NCBI RefSeq assembly: GCF_009755225.1
Contig: NZ_WQKZ01000003.1
Location: 868,001-932,000, forward strand
DNA: 64,000 bases
Direction: 5' to 3'
Source: Hymenobacter ginkgonis
Lineage (GTDB): Bacteria > Bacteroidota > Bacteroidia > Cytophagales > Hymenobacteraceae
Shown in pieces: positions 44,179 to 53,610 of the stretch (positions are counted from its first letter, which is position 1; every line of letters begins with the position of its first letter). The position numbers and the translations under genes are program-made. Under the pieces are notes generated by a model. It was not told the DNA's origin. It saw nothing but the letters and a program-made list of their open reading frames with translations, and searched no databases.

Positions 44179-44245
44179 AACGATAGGTAGTTTAGGCGAT
44201 TAATCGCTAAACTATTATAGGTTTGCTTAGTAGCTATCGTTTTTT
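44179..44245. repeat. Nested AT-rich inverted repeats
   Basis: Outer arms AACGATAG (44179-44186) and CTATCGTT (44234-44241) enclose an inner hairpin, TAGTTTA/TAAACTA (44188-44194, 44208-44214) plus GCGAT/ATCGC. A T-run follows. It could be a second terminator or the scar of an inserted element. Confidence 0.55.
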
Positions 44246-44584
44246 AAGCCAGTGATTAGAAATAACATAAGGTACTGTGAAATATGGGTCTTATCATTAC
44301 TTGACATTATACAATTACCCGATAATGGAATTGAGTAACGCTGAATATGAGGAATAAACTACGTTGCATAGAGGTAAAATATACGCTCCGAGACAGATAA
44401 GAGATATAAAATCTATAGTGCTTACCAAAACTACTGCACAGAAGTAGTTGTCGGGCTGGAACGGGTGCTACTTGGCTTGGCCAATCGGGCTGGTGAGGTT
44501 CAGGCCGAGGCAGCTTGCTTGGTTTAGCTGGGCAATTCTGGCGACTTAGTAGGCCTACTTCTCTTCTTTTCATTCCCACACACC
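44246..44584. other. AT-rich gene-free region upstream of the porin gene
   Basis: The part from about 44170 to 44450 has clearly lower GC than the rest of the window and no convincing reading frame or RNA. No full TTTG/TAnnTTTG promoter was found. It may be a regulatory region for the porin gene or DNA left by transfer. Beyond 44450 the composition returns to normal. Confidence 0.5.
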
Positions 44585-46096
44585 ATGCGAAATACTCGCT
44601 ACGCCCTAGCTCTAGGGAGCATGTTATTGGCCAGCACGGCTTTCGGCCAGGTTACGCCACCCGCACCGGGTACGCCGCCCCCCCCAGCTACACCGGCCGC
44701 TCCGCCCGCCACCCCTGCGCCTGCCAAGCCGGTGCCCTACGGTGCGGGAATGAAGGTTAACCTCTCACCCGATGGTTCGAAATACCTGCGCTTCATCGGC
44801 TGGGCGCAGTTTTGGGCGCAGTACAACGAAAACAACAGCAACACCCTGCGCAACGGCGTAGCCAAGAGCGACCAACTAGCCTTTAGTATTCGCCGGGCTC
44901 GCCTCATCACGCTGGCGCAACTCAATCCCCGGTTCCTGATGATTCTGGATTTGGGCATTGAGAACCAAGCTTCCATAAGCGGTGGCCTGCCCAACGACCC
45001 CAACGGCCCCGGCAAGCGTGCGCCGCTTTACATGCACGAGGCGGTAGGCGAATACCGCATCAATAAGTACCTCAACATCGGGGCGGGCCTCAACTATCAG
45101 ACTGGCATCTCGCGCATGACGGCTGCCAGTACAGCCAATATGCTGGCTTACGATATTCCGGTGGTGAACTTCCCTACCCTAGACCAAACCGACCAGTTTG
45201 GCTTTTTTCTGGGGGCCTATGCCAAGGGCCGCATCGGCAACTTTGATTACCGCGTGGCCATCGACGATGCCTTGGCCCCCAGCGCGGCCAATACGCCGGC
45301 TACTGTGCGCACCAACGTAGCCGCCTTCTATGCCCGCAATTCCAACAAAATTTACCAGGGCTATTTCAGCTACGAGTTTATGGATAAGGAAGCTAATTTG
45401 CTGCCCTTTACCACTGGTACATATCTGGGTACTAAGAAGGTGTTCAACATCGGGGCGGGCTTCCACTACAACGCCGATGGCATGTTTTCGCGGCCTTCGG
45501 CCCTGCCCACTACGCTGCCCACCGACCCCTACGCGCTTTCCTTTCGCACGCACGACATCAAGCTGTTCGGGGCCGATGTATTCTACGATGCGCCGATTGA
45601 TACGGCCTCTAACACGGCCGTTACCTTCTACGGGGTGTACTACAACTACAGCATGGGCCCCAACTACGTGCGCAACGCCGGCGTCATAAACCCCGGCACG
45701 AGCATCGCGGCCCCAACCGGCTTTACAGGCGCTACCAACCTCTACGGCAACGCCCTACCCCTCATCGGCACGGGCCAGAGCATTTATGCGCAGTTGGGCT
45801 TGCTGCTGCCCAAAAATCTGCTGGGTCCCAAAGCCAAGCTCCAGCCCTACGTGGCGTACCTGCACAACAACTTGGAGGGATTGCGCAATGCGGACGGGAC
45901 CATTAAGGGCGTGAACGTGTATGATGCGGGCCTCAACTTGTATCTCGACGGCCACAACGCAAAATTTACCCTCAACTACCGCGCCCGCCCCGATTTCAGC
46001 GACCAGTCTTTCCTACCCGCCAACAACGGCCAGGCCACGGTCAATAGCGTGAATTACCGGCCCGAAGTCACCCTGCAAGCGCAGGTGTATCTGTAG
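44585..46096 (+). CDS. Outer-membrane porin (phosphate-selective porin O/P-like)
   Basis: A 503-residue protein with a signal peptide (MRNTRYALALGSMLLASTAFGQ, cut near residue 22) and a short Pro/Ala-rich linker. Then comes a beta-barrel beginning KYLRFIGWAQFWAQYNENN (about 63-81), and ending PEVTLQAQVYL. The central strands and the sequence SIRRARLITLAQLNPRFLMI (about 100-119) resemble the OprO/OprP porin superfamily in Bacteroidota. It lies between two MFS transporter genes, so it probably admits their substrate across the outer membrane. Confidence 0.82.
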   Translation: MRNTRYALALGSMLLASTAFGQVTPPAPGTPPPPATPAAPPATPAPAKPVPYGAGMKVNLSPDGSKYLRFIGWAQFWAQYNENNSNTLRNGVAKSDQLAFSIRRARLITLAQLNPRFLMILDLGIENQASISGGLPNDPNGPGKRAPLYMHEAVGEYRINKYLNIGAGLNYQTGISRMTAASTANMLAYDIPVVNFPTLDQTDQFGFFLGAYAKGRIGNFDYRVAIDDALAPSAANTPATVRTNVAAFYARNSNKIYQGYFSYEFMDKEANLLPFTTGTYLGTKKVFNIGAGFHYNADGMFSRPSALPTTLPTDPYALSFRTHDIKLFGADVFYDAPIDTASNTAVTFYGVYYNYSMGPNYVRNAGVINPGTSIAAPTGFTGATNLYGNALPLIGTGQSIYAQLGLLLPKNLLGPKAKLQPYVAYLHNNLEGLRNADGTIKGVNVYDAGLNLYLDGHNAKFTLNYRARPDFSDQSFLPANNGQATVNSVNYRPEVTLQAQVYL

Positions 46097-46100
46097 GCAA

Positions 46101-46150
46101 TTAGTGCCCGGTGCTTGGGTTATTTAAATAACCCGGCAGCCGAGCACTAA
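46101..46150. repeat. Palindrome between the porin and the second MFS gene
   Basis: The core GGGTTATTTAAATAACCC (46117-46134) is a perfect palindrome, flanked by TTAGTGC (46101-46107) and GCACTAA (46144-46150). There is no T-run. It may slow or stop part of the transcription, giving more porin than transporter. Confidence 0.6.
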
Positions 46151-46198
46151 GGGCTGAAAAACAATAAGTAAGCATCAACTTTCCCCACCCTACATCTT

Positions 46199-47677
46199 AT
46201 GGAACAAAGCCTGAATCCCAACGCCTATAATGCGGCGCTGGACGCGCCGGCGGCGCACGACAACAACCAAGTTGATTCGAAAACCATCTGGCAGGTCATC
46301 ACGGCCTCGTCGGTGGGCACGGTCATCGAGTGGTACGACTTCTACATCTTTGGCTCGCTGGCGGCCATTATTGGGCCAGTGCTGTTTGGCTCGAAGGGCA
46401 AGATTGAGGACACGCTGCTGGGCGCGCTGGCCGTGTTCGGGGCGGGTTTCGTAGTACGGCCATTCGGGGCCATGTTCTTCGGCCGCATCGGCGACATGAT
46501 TGGGCGCAAATACACCTTCCTGGTGACGCTGCTCATCATGGGCGGGGCCACGTTCATCACGGGTCTCATCCCTAGCTACGACAAAATAGGGCTGGCGGCG
46601 CCGGCTATTGTGGTGGTGCTGCGCCTGTTGCAGGGCCTGGCACTAGGCGGCGAGTACGGCGGCGCAGCCACCTACGTGGCCGAGTACGCCCCCGATGCCA
46701 AGCGCGGCTACTACACCAGCTTCATCCAGATTACGGCCACCGGCGGCCTTATTCTCAGCATTTCGGTTATCCTCATCACGCGCAAAGCGTTGGGCGAAGA
46801 GGCCTTTAAAGAGTGGGGCTGGCGCATTCCATTCCTGCTGTCGGGCTTCTTGGTTATTGCCTCGTATTATATCCGCCGCCGGCTGCACGAGTCGCCGCTG
46901 TTTGCTAAAGCCAAAGCTACCGGCACCACCAGCAAGAGCCCGCTGCGCGATTCGTTCGTGAATCCTATTAACCGCCGCCTGGTACTCATCGCGCTGTTTG
47001 GCGTCACCATGGGCCAAGGCGTAATTTTCTATACCAGTCAGTTTCAGGCCTTCACCTTCATGAACGCCACCCTCAAACTCGACATCGTGCATTCGAGCAT
47101 CATCATGGTGGTCTCGATGCTGCTCGCCACGCCGTTGTTTGTGTACTTCGGCTCGCTCTCTGACCGCATTGGCCGCAAGCGCATCATCATGACGGGCATG
47201 ATTTGCGGGGCGCTGTTCACCATCCCGCTCTTCTACGGCATCAAGGCGTTTGCCGGGCCGCTCACCGAAATCACGCCCGCCACGGTGGATGCCGCTGGCA
47301 AGGCCGTGCCCGCCGTCATGAAGGCGCTCACGCCCAATATTCCGGCCATGATTGCGCTCGTGTTCTGCCTCGTGGTATTCGTTACGATGGTGTATGGCCC
47401 CATCGCCGCCTACCTCGTTGAGTTGTTCCCAACCAGCGTGCGCTACACGTCGCTGTCGGTGCCCTATCACATTGGCAATGGCGTATTTGGGGGCTTCGTG
47501 CCGCTTATTGCTACCTCCATTGGGGTGTGGGCTGCCGCGCAGCCGGCCGGTACGTTTGCCAAAGAGCACAGCAGCCTGTTGGGCTTGGCTTACCCCGTCA
47601 TTATCGCGCTCATTTGCTTTTTTGTGGGCTCAGCTTTGATGAAAGACACCCGCAACGTCAAGCTCATGGACAGCTAA
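46199..47677 (+). CDS. MHS-family MFS transporter
   Basis: A 492-residue metabolite:H+ symporter of the ProP/KgtP/ShiA type. Motifs: SSVGTVIEWYDFYIFGSLAA (about 38-57), GRIGDMIGRKYTFLVT (about 98-113), LQGLALGGEYGGAATYVAEY (about 142-161) and a second LSDRIGRKRIIM repeat at about 321-332. It has an enlarged loop at about 355-390 (LTEITPATVDAAGKAVPAVM). It ends at a strong terminator. Together with the first MFS gene and the porin it makes a compact uptake set. Confidence 0.92.
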   Translation: MEQSLNPNAYNAALDAPAAHDNNQVDSKTIWQVITASSVGTVIEWYDFYIFGSLAAIIGPVLFGSKGKIEDTLLGALAVFGAGFVVRPFGAMFFGRIGDMIGRKYTFLVTLLIMGGATFITGLIPSYDKIGLAAPAIVVVLRLLQGLALGGEYGGAATYVAEYAPDAKRGYYTSFIQITATGGLILSISVILITRKALGEEAFKEWGWRIPFLLSGFLVIASYYIRRRLHESPLFAKAKATGTTSKSPLRDSFVNPINRRLVLIALFGVTMGQGVIFYTSQFQAFTFMNATLKLDIVHSSIIMVVSMLLATPLFVYFGSLSDRIGRKRIIMTGMICGALFTIPLFYGIKAFAGPLTEITPATVDAAGKAVPAVMKALTPNIPAMIALVFCLVVFVTMVYGPIAAYLVELFPTSVRYTSLSVPYHIGNGVFGGFVPLIATSIGVWAAAQPAGTFAKEHSSLLGLAYPVIIALICFFVGSALMKDTRNVKLMDS

Positions 47678-47700
47678 GGCGGCCGCTGCCTGCTAGCTAC

Positions 47701-47736
47701 AAAACCCGCCGGGCGCGCTGCCCGGCGGGTTTTTTG
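47701..47736 (+). terminator. Rho-independent terminator
   Basis: ACCCGCCGGGC and GCCCGGCGGGT form an 11-bp stem around GCGCT, preceded by A's and followed by T6. The T-run overlaps the -33 box of the next operon. Confidence 0.93.
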
Positions 47737-47762
47737 CTTAAAGTGAGGGGGTAGTAGTTTTG
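47733..47762 (+). promoter_or_regulatory. Promoter of the acetate-response operon, near-leaderless
   Basis: TTTG (47733-47736), 18 nt, then TAGTTTTG (47755-47762). The box ends 4 nt before the ATG at 47767, so the mRNA would have almost no leader. Confidence 0.55.
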
Positions 47763-47766
47763 AAAA

Positions 47767-47985
47767 ATGAAGCAGGAAATGAATCCGGAGGGAAACGCGC
47801 TGCGGCAGGGCCAGCGCCTGCTGTTTGTGGCAGTGTTGTTTGCGGTGCTGCTCAATTACCCTTTGCTGGCAGCAGTAGACCGGCCAACGCGCGTGGCGGG
47901 TGTGCCGGTGCTTTATCTCTACCTGCTGCTGCTGTGGCTGGCCCTGATACTACTCACCGCCTGGCTCGTGCGCAAGGCCACTTAG
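47767..47985 (+). CDS. Small two-helix membrane protein (DUF3311-like)
   Basis: A 72-residue protein with two membrane segments (LLFVAVLFAVLLNYPLLAAV, about 18-37, and PVLYLYLLLLWLALILLTAW, about 47-66). The pattern of two helices with a short polar turn and an aromatic second helix resembles DUF3311, a small partner of sodium:solute symporter-type proteins. It precedes a symporter-kinase fusion, which supports that reading. Its role is probably stabilising or assisting the symporter domain. Confidence 0.75.
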   Translation: MKQEMNPEGNALRQGQRLLFVAVLFAVLLNYPLLAAVDRPTRVAGVPVLYLYLLLLWLALILLTAWLVRKAT

Positions 47986-48000
47986 CCCACGGCCGGCTTC

Positions 48001-48126
48001 ATGCAAACCTCCGGGCGCCGCAGCGAGCTTGCGCACTACCGGGCCTACCCCCTCGTGTTGCTATTACCCTTGTATTTAACCCACCCTTTTCTTCGCGAAA
48101 CCTCGCGCCGGCCGTACGGTGAATAA
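48001..48126 (+). CDS. Possible small membrane peptide (low confidence)
   Basis: A 41-codon frame beginning MQTSGRRSELAHYRAYPLV and containing a hydrophobic core (YPLVLLLPLYLTHPFL). Its stop codon overlaps the GTG start of the kinase gene by a few bases. There is no ribosome-binding site, as expected for this phylum, and no homologue recognised. It may be a translated coupling peptide or chance. Confidence 0.2.
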   Translation: MQTSGRRSELAHYRAYPLVLLLPLYLTHPFLRETSRRPYGE

Positions 48127-50929
48127 GCTGCTTGTTATAGCATTTTCCTTTGGCTACCTGGCCCTGCTTTTTGGCGTGGCCTACGCCGCCGAGCGCCGGT
48201 CGGCGGCCCGCAAAAGCTTAGTAGCCAACCCGTACGTGTACGCCCTAAGCATGGCCGTGTACTGCACCGCCTGGGCCTACTACGGCTCGGTGGGGCGGGC
48301 GGCGCACCAAGGCCTCAGCTTTGTGGGTATTTACCTGGGGCCGGGGCTGCTGGCGCCGGCGTGGTGGCTGGTGCTGCGCAAAATAATTCGGGTGTGCCGG
48401 CAGCAGCGCCTCACTTCCATTGCCGACTTCATTTCGGCCCGCTACGGCAAAAGCGCCTCGCTCGGCGCCCTCGTCACGGGGGTGTGCGTGCTGGGCGTGG
48501 TGCCGTACATCGCCTTGCAGGTCAAGGCCATTGCCACGTCCTTCGTGATTCTGACGGGGGGTAGCCCCGGCGGGGGCACCAGCGGCCCGGCCCTATTTAC
48601 GGCGGTGGCGCTGGCGGCCTTCACCATGCTATTTGGGGTGCGCTCGGTAGAGGCTACCGAGCGCCACGAAGGGGTAGTGCTGGCCGTGGCTCTCGAAAGC
48701 CTGGTGAAGCTGCTGGCCTTTCTAGTGCTGGGTGGCTTCGTTACGTTTGGGCTGTTTGGCGGCTTCACCGACTTGTTCGACCAAGCGGCGGCCGAGCCGG
48801 CACTGCGGCAGCTCTTTACCTTCAAAAGCACCGGTACCAGCGGCGCCGAGTGGTTTACGCTGCTCGTGCTCAGCATGTCGGCCATTTTGCTGTTGCCGCG
48901 CCAGTTTCAGGTGGCGGTGGTCGAAAACGTGGACGAGAACCACTTGCGCAAAGCCATGTGGTTGTTTCCGCTGTACTTGCTCATCATCAACGTGTTTGTG
49001 CTGCCTATCGCCTTTGGCGGTATGCTGAAGCTGGGTGGGCGTGGCTTCGATGCCGACACCTACGTGCTGGCGCTGCCGCTGGCCACGGGCCACTCGTGGC
49101 TGGCGCTCATCACCTACATCGGCGGCTTGTCGGCGGCCAGCAGCATGATTATCGTCGAAACCATTGCCCTGAGCGTGATGATGAGCAACCACCTGCTGAT
49201 GCCGCTGCTGGTGCGCCTGCCCGCCGGCCGGCCCGAGCGCCAGCGCCGCTGGTTTGCCTACCTTAGCCGGGTGGCGCTGGCCAGCCGGCGCCTGGCGGTG
49301 GTGCTGGTGCTGGCCCTGGCCTACGGCTACTACGCCGAGGTAGGGCGGCAGCTGCCGCTCGTAAATACCGGCCTCGTGTCGTTTGCGGCGGTGGCGCAGT
49401 TCTTGCCCGCCCTGCTGGGCGGCTTGTACTGGAAGGGCGGCACCCGGCGCGGTGCCACGCTGGGCATTTTGGGGGGCTTTGCCATCTGGTTTTTTACCTT
49501 GGTGCTGCCCACGTTGGTGGGGCCGGGCCGGCTGCCGGCCTCGGTGCTCAGCGACGGGGTAGGGGGGGTGGCTTGGCTGCGCCCAGGGGCGCTGCTGGGG
49601 CTCGATGGCCTCGATTACCTCTCGCACGGGTTGTTTTGGAGTTGGTTTCTGAATATTGGGCTCTACGTGGGCGCTTCGCTGGCCACGCCACCCACGGCCC
49701 TGGAGCTGCGCCAGGCCGACGTGTTCGTGGATGTGTTTCGGCGCCGCAGCTTGGCCGAGGAGGTGGCTGGCTGGCAGGGCCGCACCCCGCTGCCCGATGT
49801 GCGTGCCCTGCTGCTGGGCTTCTTGGGTAAAAAGCGCACCAACCAGGCGCTGCGCGCCTTCGCCGAACGCTTTCCCGATGCTTTGCCCACGGCCGACGGT
49901 ACCGGCGCGCCTACCCCCGCCTCAGCCAATCACCCCTTGCCGGCCGCCGACCCGCGCCTGCTTACTTACGCCGAAAAGCTACTGGCCGGTAGCCTCGGGC
50001 CTGCTTCGGCCCGGCTGCTGCTGGCGGGCGTGGCGGGCGCCGAGCAAGTGAGCTACGACAATGTGGTGGGCATTCTCAAGGAAAGCCAGCTGCTGCTGGA
50101 AGCCAACCGCCAGCTCCAAAAGCAGAGCCGCCAGCTCCAGCGCCTCACCGACGAGCTGCGCCAGGCTTACCAGCAATTGCAGGCCCTGGACCAGCAGAAG
50201 GACGAGTTCCTCTACACCGTCACGCACGAGCTGCGCACGCCGCTCACCAGCATTCGGGCGCTGGCCGAAATCTTGGCCGACAACCCCGAGCTGGAAGTGG
50301 AGGAGCGCGAGCGCTTTCAGCACACCATCGGCCGCGAAGCCGAACGCCTGACCCGTCTTATTTCCTTGGTGCTTGACCTGGAGAAGTTTGAGAGCGGCCA
50401 GGCTAGCCTCGAGCGCCAGCCCCTGCGCCTGGCCGACGTGGTGCACGAAGCTGCCGAGGCCGTGGCCCAACTGGCCCGCGAGGCCGGCGCCGAACTGCGC
50501 GTGGACGTGCCCGCCGCCCTACCCCCCCTGCCCGCCGACCACGACCGCCTGATGCAGGTGCTCATCAACCTGCTCTCCAACGCCATAAAGGCCACGGCGC
50601 CGAGCCGGCCGGGCCGCATTGCGGTGCTGGCCTGGCCCGCCGCCGACGCCCTACTGCTGTGCGTGGAAGACAACGGCAAGGGCATTGCGCTGGCTGAGCA
50701 GCACCAGATTTTTGACAAATTCTTCCAGGCCCGCCACCAGAATATGCGCAAGCCCGAGGGCTCGGGCCTGGGCCTGGCCATCACCAAAAAAATAGTGGAG
50801 TTGCACCAGGGGCGCATCTGGGTAGAGAGCGCCCCCGACCAGGGCGCCCGCTTTTTTATTGAGTTGCCCTTGGTGCTGCCCGCGCGGGCAGCGGCGCCGT
50901 TTTCGCCTACCCCTTCCTTTTCGCTATAA
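48119..50929 (+). CDS. Sodium:solute symporter-histidine kinase fusion (CrbS/CbrA-like)
   Basis: A 936-residue sensor, read from a GTG start at 48119. Residues about 1-530 hold about 13 membrane segments of the sodium:solute symporter fold, and a coiled-coil linker (about 645-695) follows. The kinase has HELRTP with His703, LMQVLINLLSNAIKAT (N box), VEDNGKGI and GSGLGLAITKKIVELHQGR (G boxes). In Vibrio and Pseudomonas, CrbS-type proteins with this layout respond to acetate and control acs through CrbR. A lone receiver gene starts 4 nt after it and acs follows, so the same logic is likely. Confidence 0.9.
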   Translation: MNKLLVIAFSFGYLALLFGVAYAAERRSAARKSLVANPYVYALSMAVYCTAWAYYGSVGRAAHQGLSFVGIYLGPGLLAPAWWLVLRKIIRVCRQQRLTSIADFISARYGKSASLGALVTGVCVLGVVPYIALQVKAIATSFVILTGGSPGGGTSGPALFTAVALAAFTMLFGVRSVEATERHEGVVLAVALESLVKLLAFLVLGGFVTFGLFGGFTDLFDQAAAEPALRQLFTFKSTGTSGAEWFTLLVLSMSAILLLPRQFQVAVVENVDENHLRKAMWLFPLYLLIINVFVLPIAFGGMLKLGGRGFDADTYVLALPLATGHSWLALITYIGGLSAASSMIIVETIALSVMMSNHLLMPLLVRLPAGRPERQRRWFAYLSRVALASRRLAVVLVLALAYGYYAEVGRQLPLVNTGLVSFAAVAQFLPALLGGLYWKGGTRRGATLGILGGFAIWFFTLVLPTLVGPGRLPASVLSDGVGGVAWLRPGALLGLDGLDYLSHGLFWSWFLNIGLYVGASLATPPTALELRQADVFVDVFRRRSLAEEVAGWQGRTPLPDVRALLLGFLGKKRTNQALRAFAERFPDALPTADGTGAPTPASANHPLPAADPRLLTYAEKLLAGSLGPASARLLLAGVAGAEQVSYDNVVGILKESQLLLEANRQLQKQSRQLQRLTDELRQAYQQLQALDQQKDEFLYTVTHELRTPLTSIRALAEILADNPELEVEERERFQHTIGREAERLTRLISLVLDLEKFESGQASLERQPLRLADVVHEAAEAVAQLAREAGAELRVDVPAALPPLPADHDRLMQVLINLLSNAIKATAPSRPGRIAVLAWPAADALLLCVEDNGKGIALAEQHQIFDKFFQARHQNMRKPEGSGLGLAITKKIVELHQGRIWVESAPDQGARFFIELPLVLPARAAAPFSPTPSFSL

Positions 50930-50932
50930 GCT

Positions 50933-51298
<366 letters not shown>

Positions 51299-51329
51299 TC
51301 CATAGCTGCTATGCCCCCGCCTATTGCCA

Positions 51330-51414
51330 GCGCGCCTGCGAAGCAAGCGCACCCGCACGATACGCGCGCCAATAGTTTATGCAGCGTTCCGGGGTGCTTG
51401 CTTCGCAGGCGCGC
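51330..51414. repeat. Inverted repeat between the response regulator and acs
   Basis: GCGCGCCTGCGAAGCAA (51330-51346) and TTGCTTCGCAGGCGCGC (51398-51414) are exact reverse complements, with inner GCACCC/GGGTGC pairs and a loop of about 37 nt. It resembles a REP-type element in build but not in sequence. It may act as a terminator, leaving acs on its own promoter. Confidence 0.7.
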
Positions 51415-51473
51415 ACTGATAAGTAAAAACAGTTCTTCCTACTTCATTCTCAATTCCCAACTCCCCCTAAATC

Positions 51474-53387
51474 ATGTCTGCCATTCGCACGCGCACGCTC
51501 GAAGAATACCACGCCGACTATAAACAATCCATCGACGACCCCGACGCCTTTTGGGCCGCCGCGGCCGAGCCCTTTACGTGGCGCCGCAAGTGGGACACGG
51601 TGCGCGGCGGCGAGTTTTCGCCGGCCGGCACTAGCACTTGGTACGCGGGGGCCACACTCAACCTGACCGAAAATTGCCTCGACCGCCACCTCGAGCAGCG
51701 CGCCAATAAGCTAGCCGTCATCTTCGAGCCCAACGACCCCAAAACCCGGCACGTGCGCCTCACCTACCGCGAGCTGTACGAGCAGGTGTGCCAGTTTGCC
51801 AACGTGTTGAAGAAGAACGGTGTGCAAAAAGGCGACCGCGTGGTGCTCTACCTGCCCATGATACCGCAGCTGGCCGTGGCCACGCTGGCCTGCGCCCGCG
51901 TGGGGGCGGTGCACTCGGTGGTGTTTGCGGGCTTTTCGGCCGCCGCCATTGCCGACCGCATCAACGATGCGGGCGCTACCTGCGTGCTCACGGCCGACGG
52001 CCTGAACCGCGGCGCCAAGCAAATACCTGTGAAGAGCGTGGTGGACGAGGCCCTGCAAAACTGCCCCACCGTGCAGCGCGTGATTGTGGTGGAGCACACC
52101 GGCTGGCCCGTGCAGTTGCAGGGGGGTAGGGATATATGGTACCACAACGAAGTGCAGGATGTCGAAAAAGAATGCCCCGCCGAGGAAATGGCCGCCGAAG
52201 ACCCGCTCTTCATCCTCTACACCAGCGGCAGCACCGGCAAGCCCAAGGGCGTGGTGCACACCCAGGCTGGCTACATGGTGTGGGCCGACTACACGTTCCG
52301 CAACGTATTCCAAATCGAGGAAAACGACGTATTCTGGTGCACCGCCGACATCGGCTGGGTAACGGGCCACTCGTATTCCTTATACGGCCCCCTGCTGGCT
52401 GGCTGCACCACGCTCTTGTTTGAGGGCGTGCCCACGTTTCCATCGCCGGGTCGGTTCTGGGAAGTGATTGACAAGCACCACGTTACGGCGTTCTATACCG
52501 CGCCTACGGCCATTCGCTCGCTCATGGCGCACTCCGTCGACCACGTACTGGCCTACTCGCTCAGCAGCCTGCGCGTGCTGGGTTCGGTGGGCGAGCCCAT
52601 TAATGAAGAAGCCTGGCATTGGTATGACCAGCACGTGGGCAAGGGCCGCTGCCCCATCGTAGACACCTGGTGGCAAACCGAAACCGGTGGCATCATGATT
52701 TCGGCTTTGGCCGGTATTACGCCCAGCGTGCCCGCCCGCGCTGGCCTCCCCCTGCCCGGTGTGCAGCCCGTGCTGCTCAACCAAGACGGCACCGAGATTG
52801 AAGGCAACGACCAGGAGGGCTACCTGGCCATTAAAGCCAGCTGGCCGGGCGTCATTCGCACCACCTGGGGCGACCACGAGCGCGCCCGCCAAACGTACTT
52901 TCAGCCCTACCCCGGTTACTACTTCACGGGCGATGGCGCCCGCCGCGACGAGAACGGCCTCTACCGCATCATTGGCCGCGTCGACGACGTGATAAACGTG
53001 AGCGGCCACCGCTTCGGCACTGCCGAAATCGAGAATGCCATCAACCAGAGCGAGTACGTGGTGGAAAGCGCCGTGGTCGGCTACCCCCACGACGTGAAGG
53101 GCCAGGGTATTTATGCCTACGTCATTTGCCAAAACGGCGTGCCTACCACCGACCTCGACCACCAGCGCACCGAAGCCAGCATTGTGGAAGCCGTAGTGGC
53201 CCAGATTGGCCGCATCGCCAAGCCCGATAAAATTCAAATTGTGTCGGGCCTGCCCAAAACCCGCTCGGGCAAAATTATGCGCCGCATTCTGCGCAAAGTG
53301 GCCGAGGGCGAAACCGCTAACCTGGGTGATACTACCACCCTGCTCGACCCACTGGTGGTCGAAGAGATTGTGGCGGGCCGCAAATAG
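51474..53387 (+). CDS. acs: Acetyl-CoA synthetase
   Basis: Acs activates acetate to acetyl-CoA through acetyl-AMP. The 637-residue length fits. Motifs: ILYTSGSTGKPKGVVHTQAG (about 245-264) for ATP binding, WWQTETGGIMIS (about 400-411) for adenylate formation, YFTGDGARRDENGLYRIIGR, and the C-terminal PKTRSGKIMRRILRK with the lysine usually acetylated to switch the enzyme off. It follows the symporter-kinase and receiver genes, supporting an acetate-response module. Confidence 0.97.
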   Translation: MSAIRTRTLEEYHADYKQSIDDPDAFWAAAAEPFTWRRKWDTVRGGEFSPAGTSTWYAGATLNLTENCLDRHLEQRANKLAVIFEPNDPKTRHVRLTYRELYEQVCQFANVLKKNGVQKGDRVVLYLPMIPQLAVATLACARVGAVHSVVFAGFSAAAIADRINDAGATCVLTADGLNRGAKQIPVKSVVDEALQNCPTVQRVIVVEHTGWPVQLQGGRDIWYHNEVQDVEKECPAEEMAAEDPLFILYTSGSTGKPKGVVHTQAGYMVWADYTFRNVFQIEENDVFWCTADIGWVTGHSYSLYGPLLAGCTTLLFEGVPTFPSPGRFWEVIDKHHVTAFYTAPTAIRSLMAHSVDHVLAYSLSSLRVLGSVGEPINEEAWHWYDQHVGKGRCPIVDTWWQTETGGIMISALAGITPSVPARAGLPLPGVQPVLLNQDGTEIEGNDQEGYLAIKASWPGVIRTTWGDHERARQTYFQPYPGYYFTGDGARRDENGLYRIIGRVDDVINVSGHRFGTAEIENAINQSEYVVESAVVGYPHDVKGQGIYAYVICQNGVPTTDLDHQRTEASIVEAVVAQIGRIAKPDKIQIVSGLPKTRSGKIMRRILRKVAEGETANLGDTTTLLDPLVVEEIVAGRK

Positions 53388-53409
53388 CCGCCTGCCCCTA
53401 GCTGCCTCC

Positions 53410-53457
53410 AAAAAGCGGGCTGGTTTCTGCGCAAGCAGGGGCCAGCCCGCTTTTTTT
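53410..53457 (+). terminator. Rho-independent terminator after acs
   Basis: AAAAAGCGGGCTGG (53410-53423) pairs with CCAGCCCGCTTTTT (53442-53455), followed by more T. The loop contains a small CTGC/GCAG hairpin. Confidence 0.93.
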
Positions 53458-53610
53458 GAGCTAACATAGCGGGTGCTAAAACCACGCCCTACCCCTTGCT
53501 GGCCAGCCAAGCAGTACGCTACAGGAGAGCTTCGCGCCACGGCCCACACTAGCTTTAGGCGTCGCTGAACAAGCTGCCGCTACCCGCTTACCTCTTCCCA
53601 CCCCTCCCTT

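Noticed and set aside
44307..44579. 90-codon minus-strand frame in the AT-rich gap
   Set aside because: Composition changes halfway through and no similarity or promoter is seen; judged non-coding.
52380..53549. 389-codon frame antisense to acs
   Set aside because: It mirrors acs and continues into the terminator; no domain recognised.
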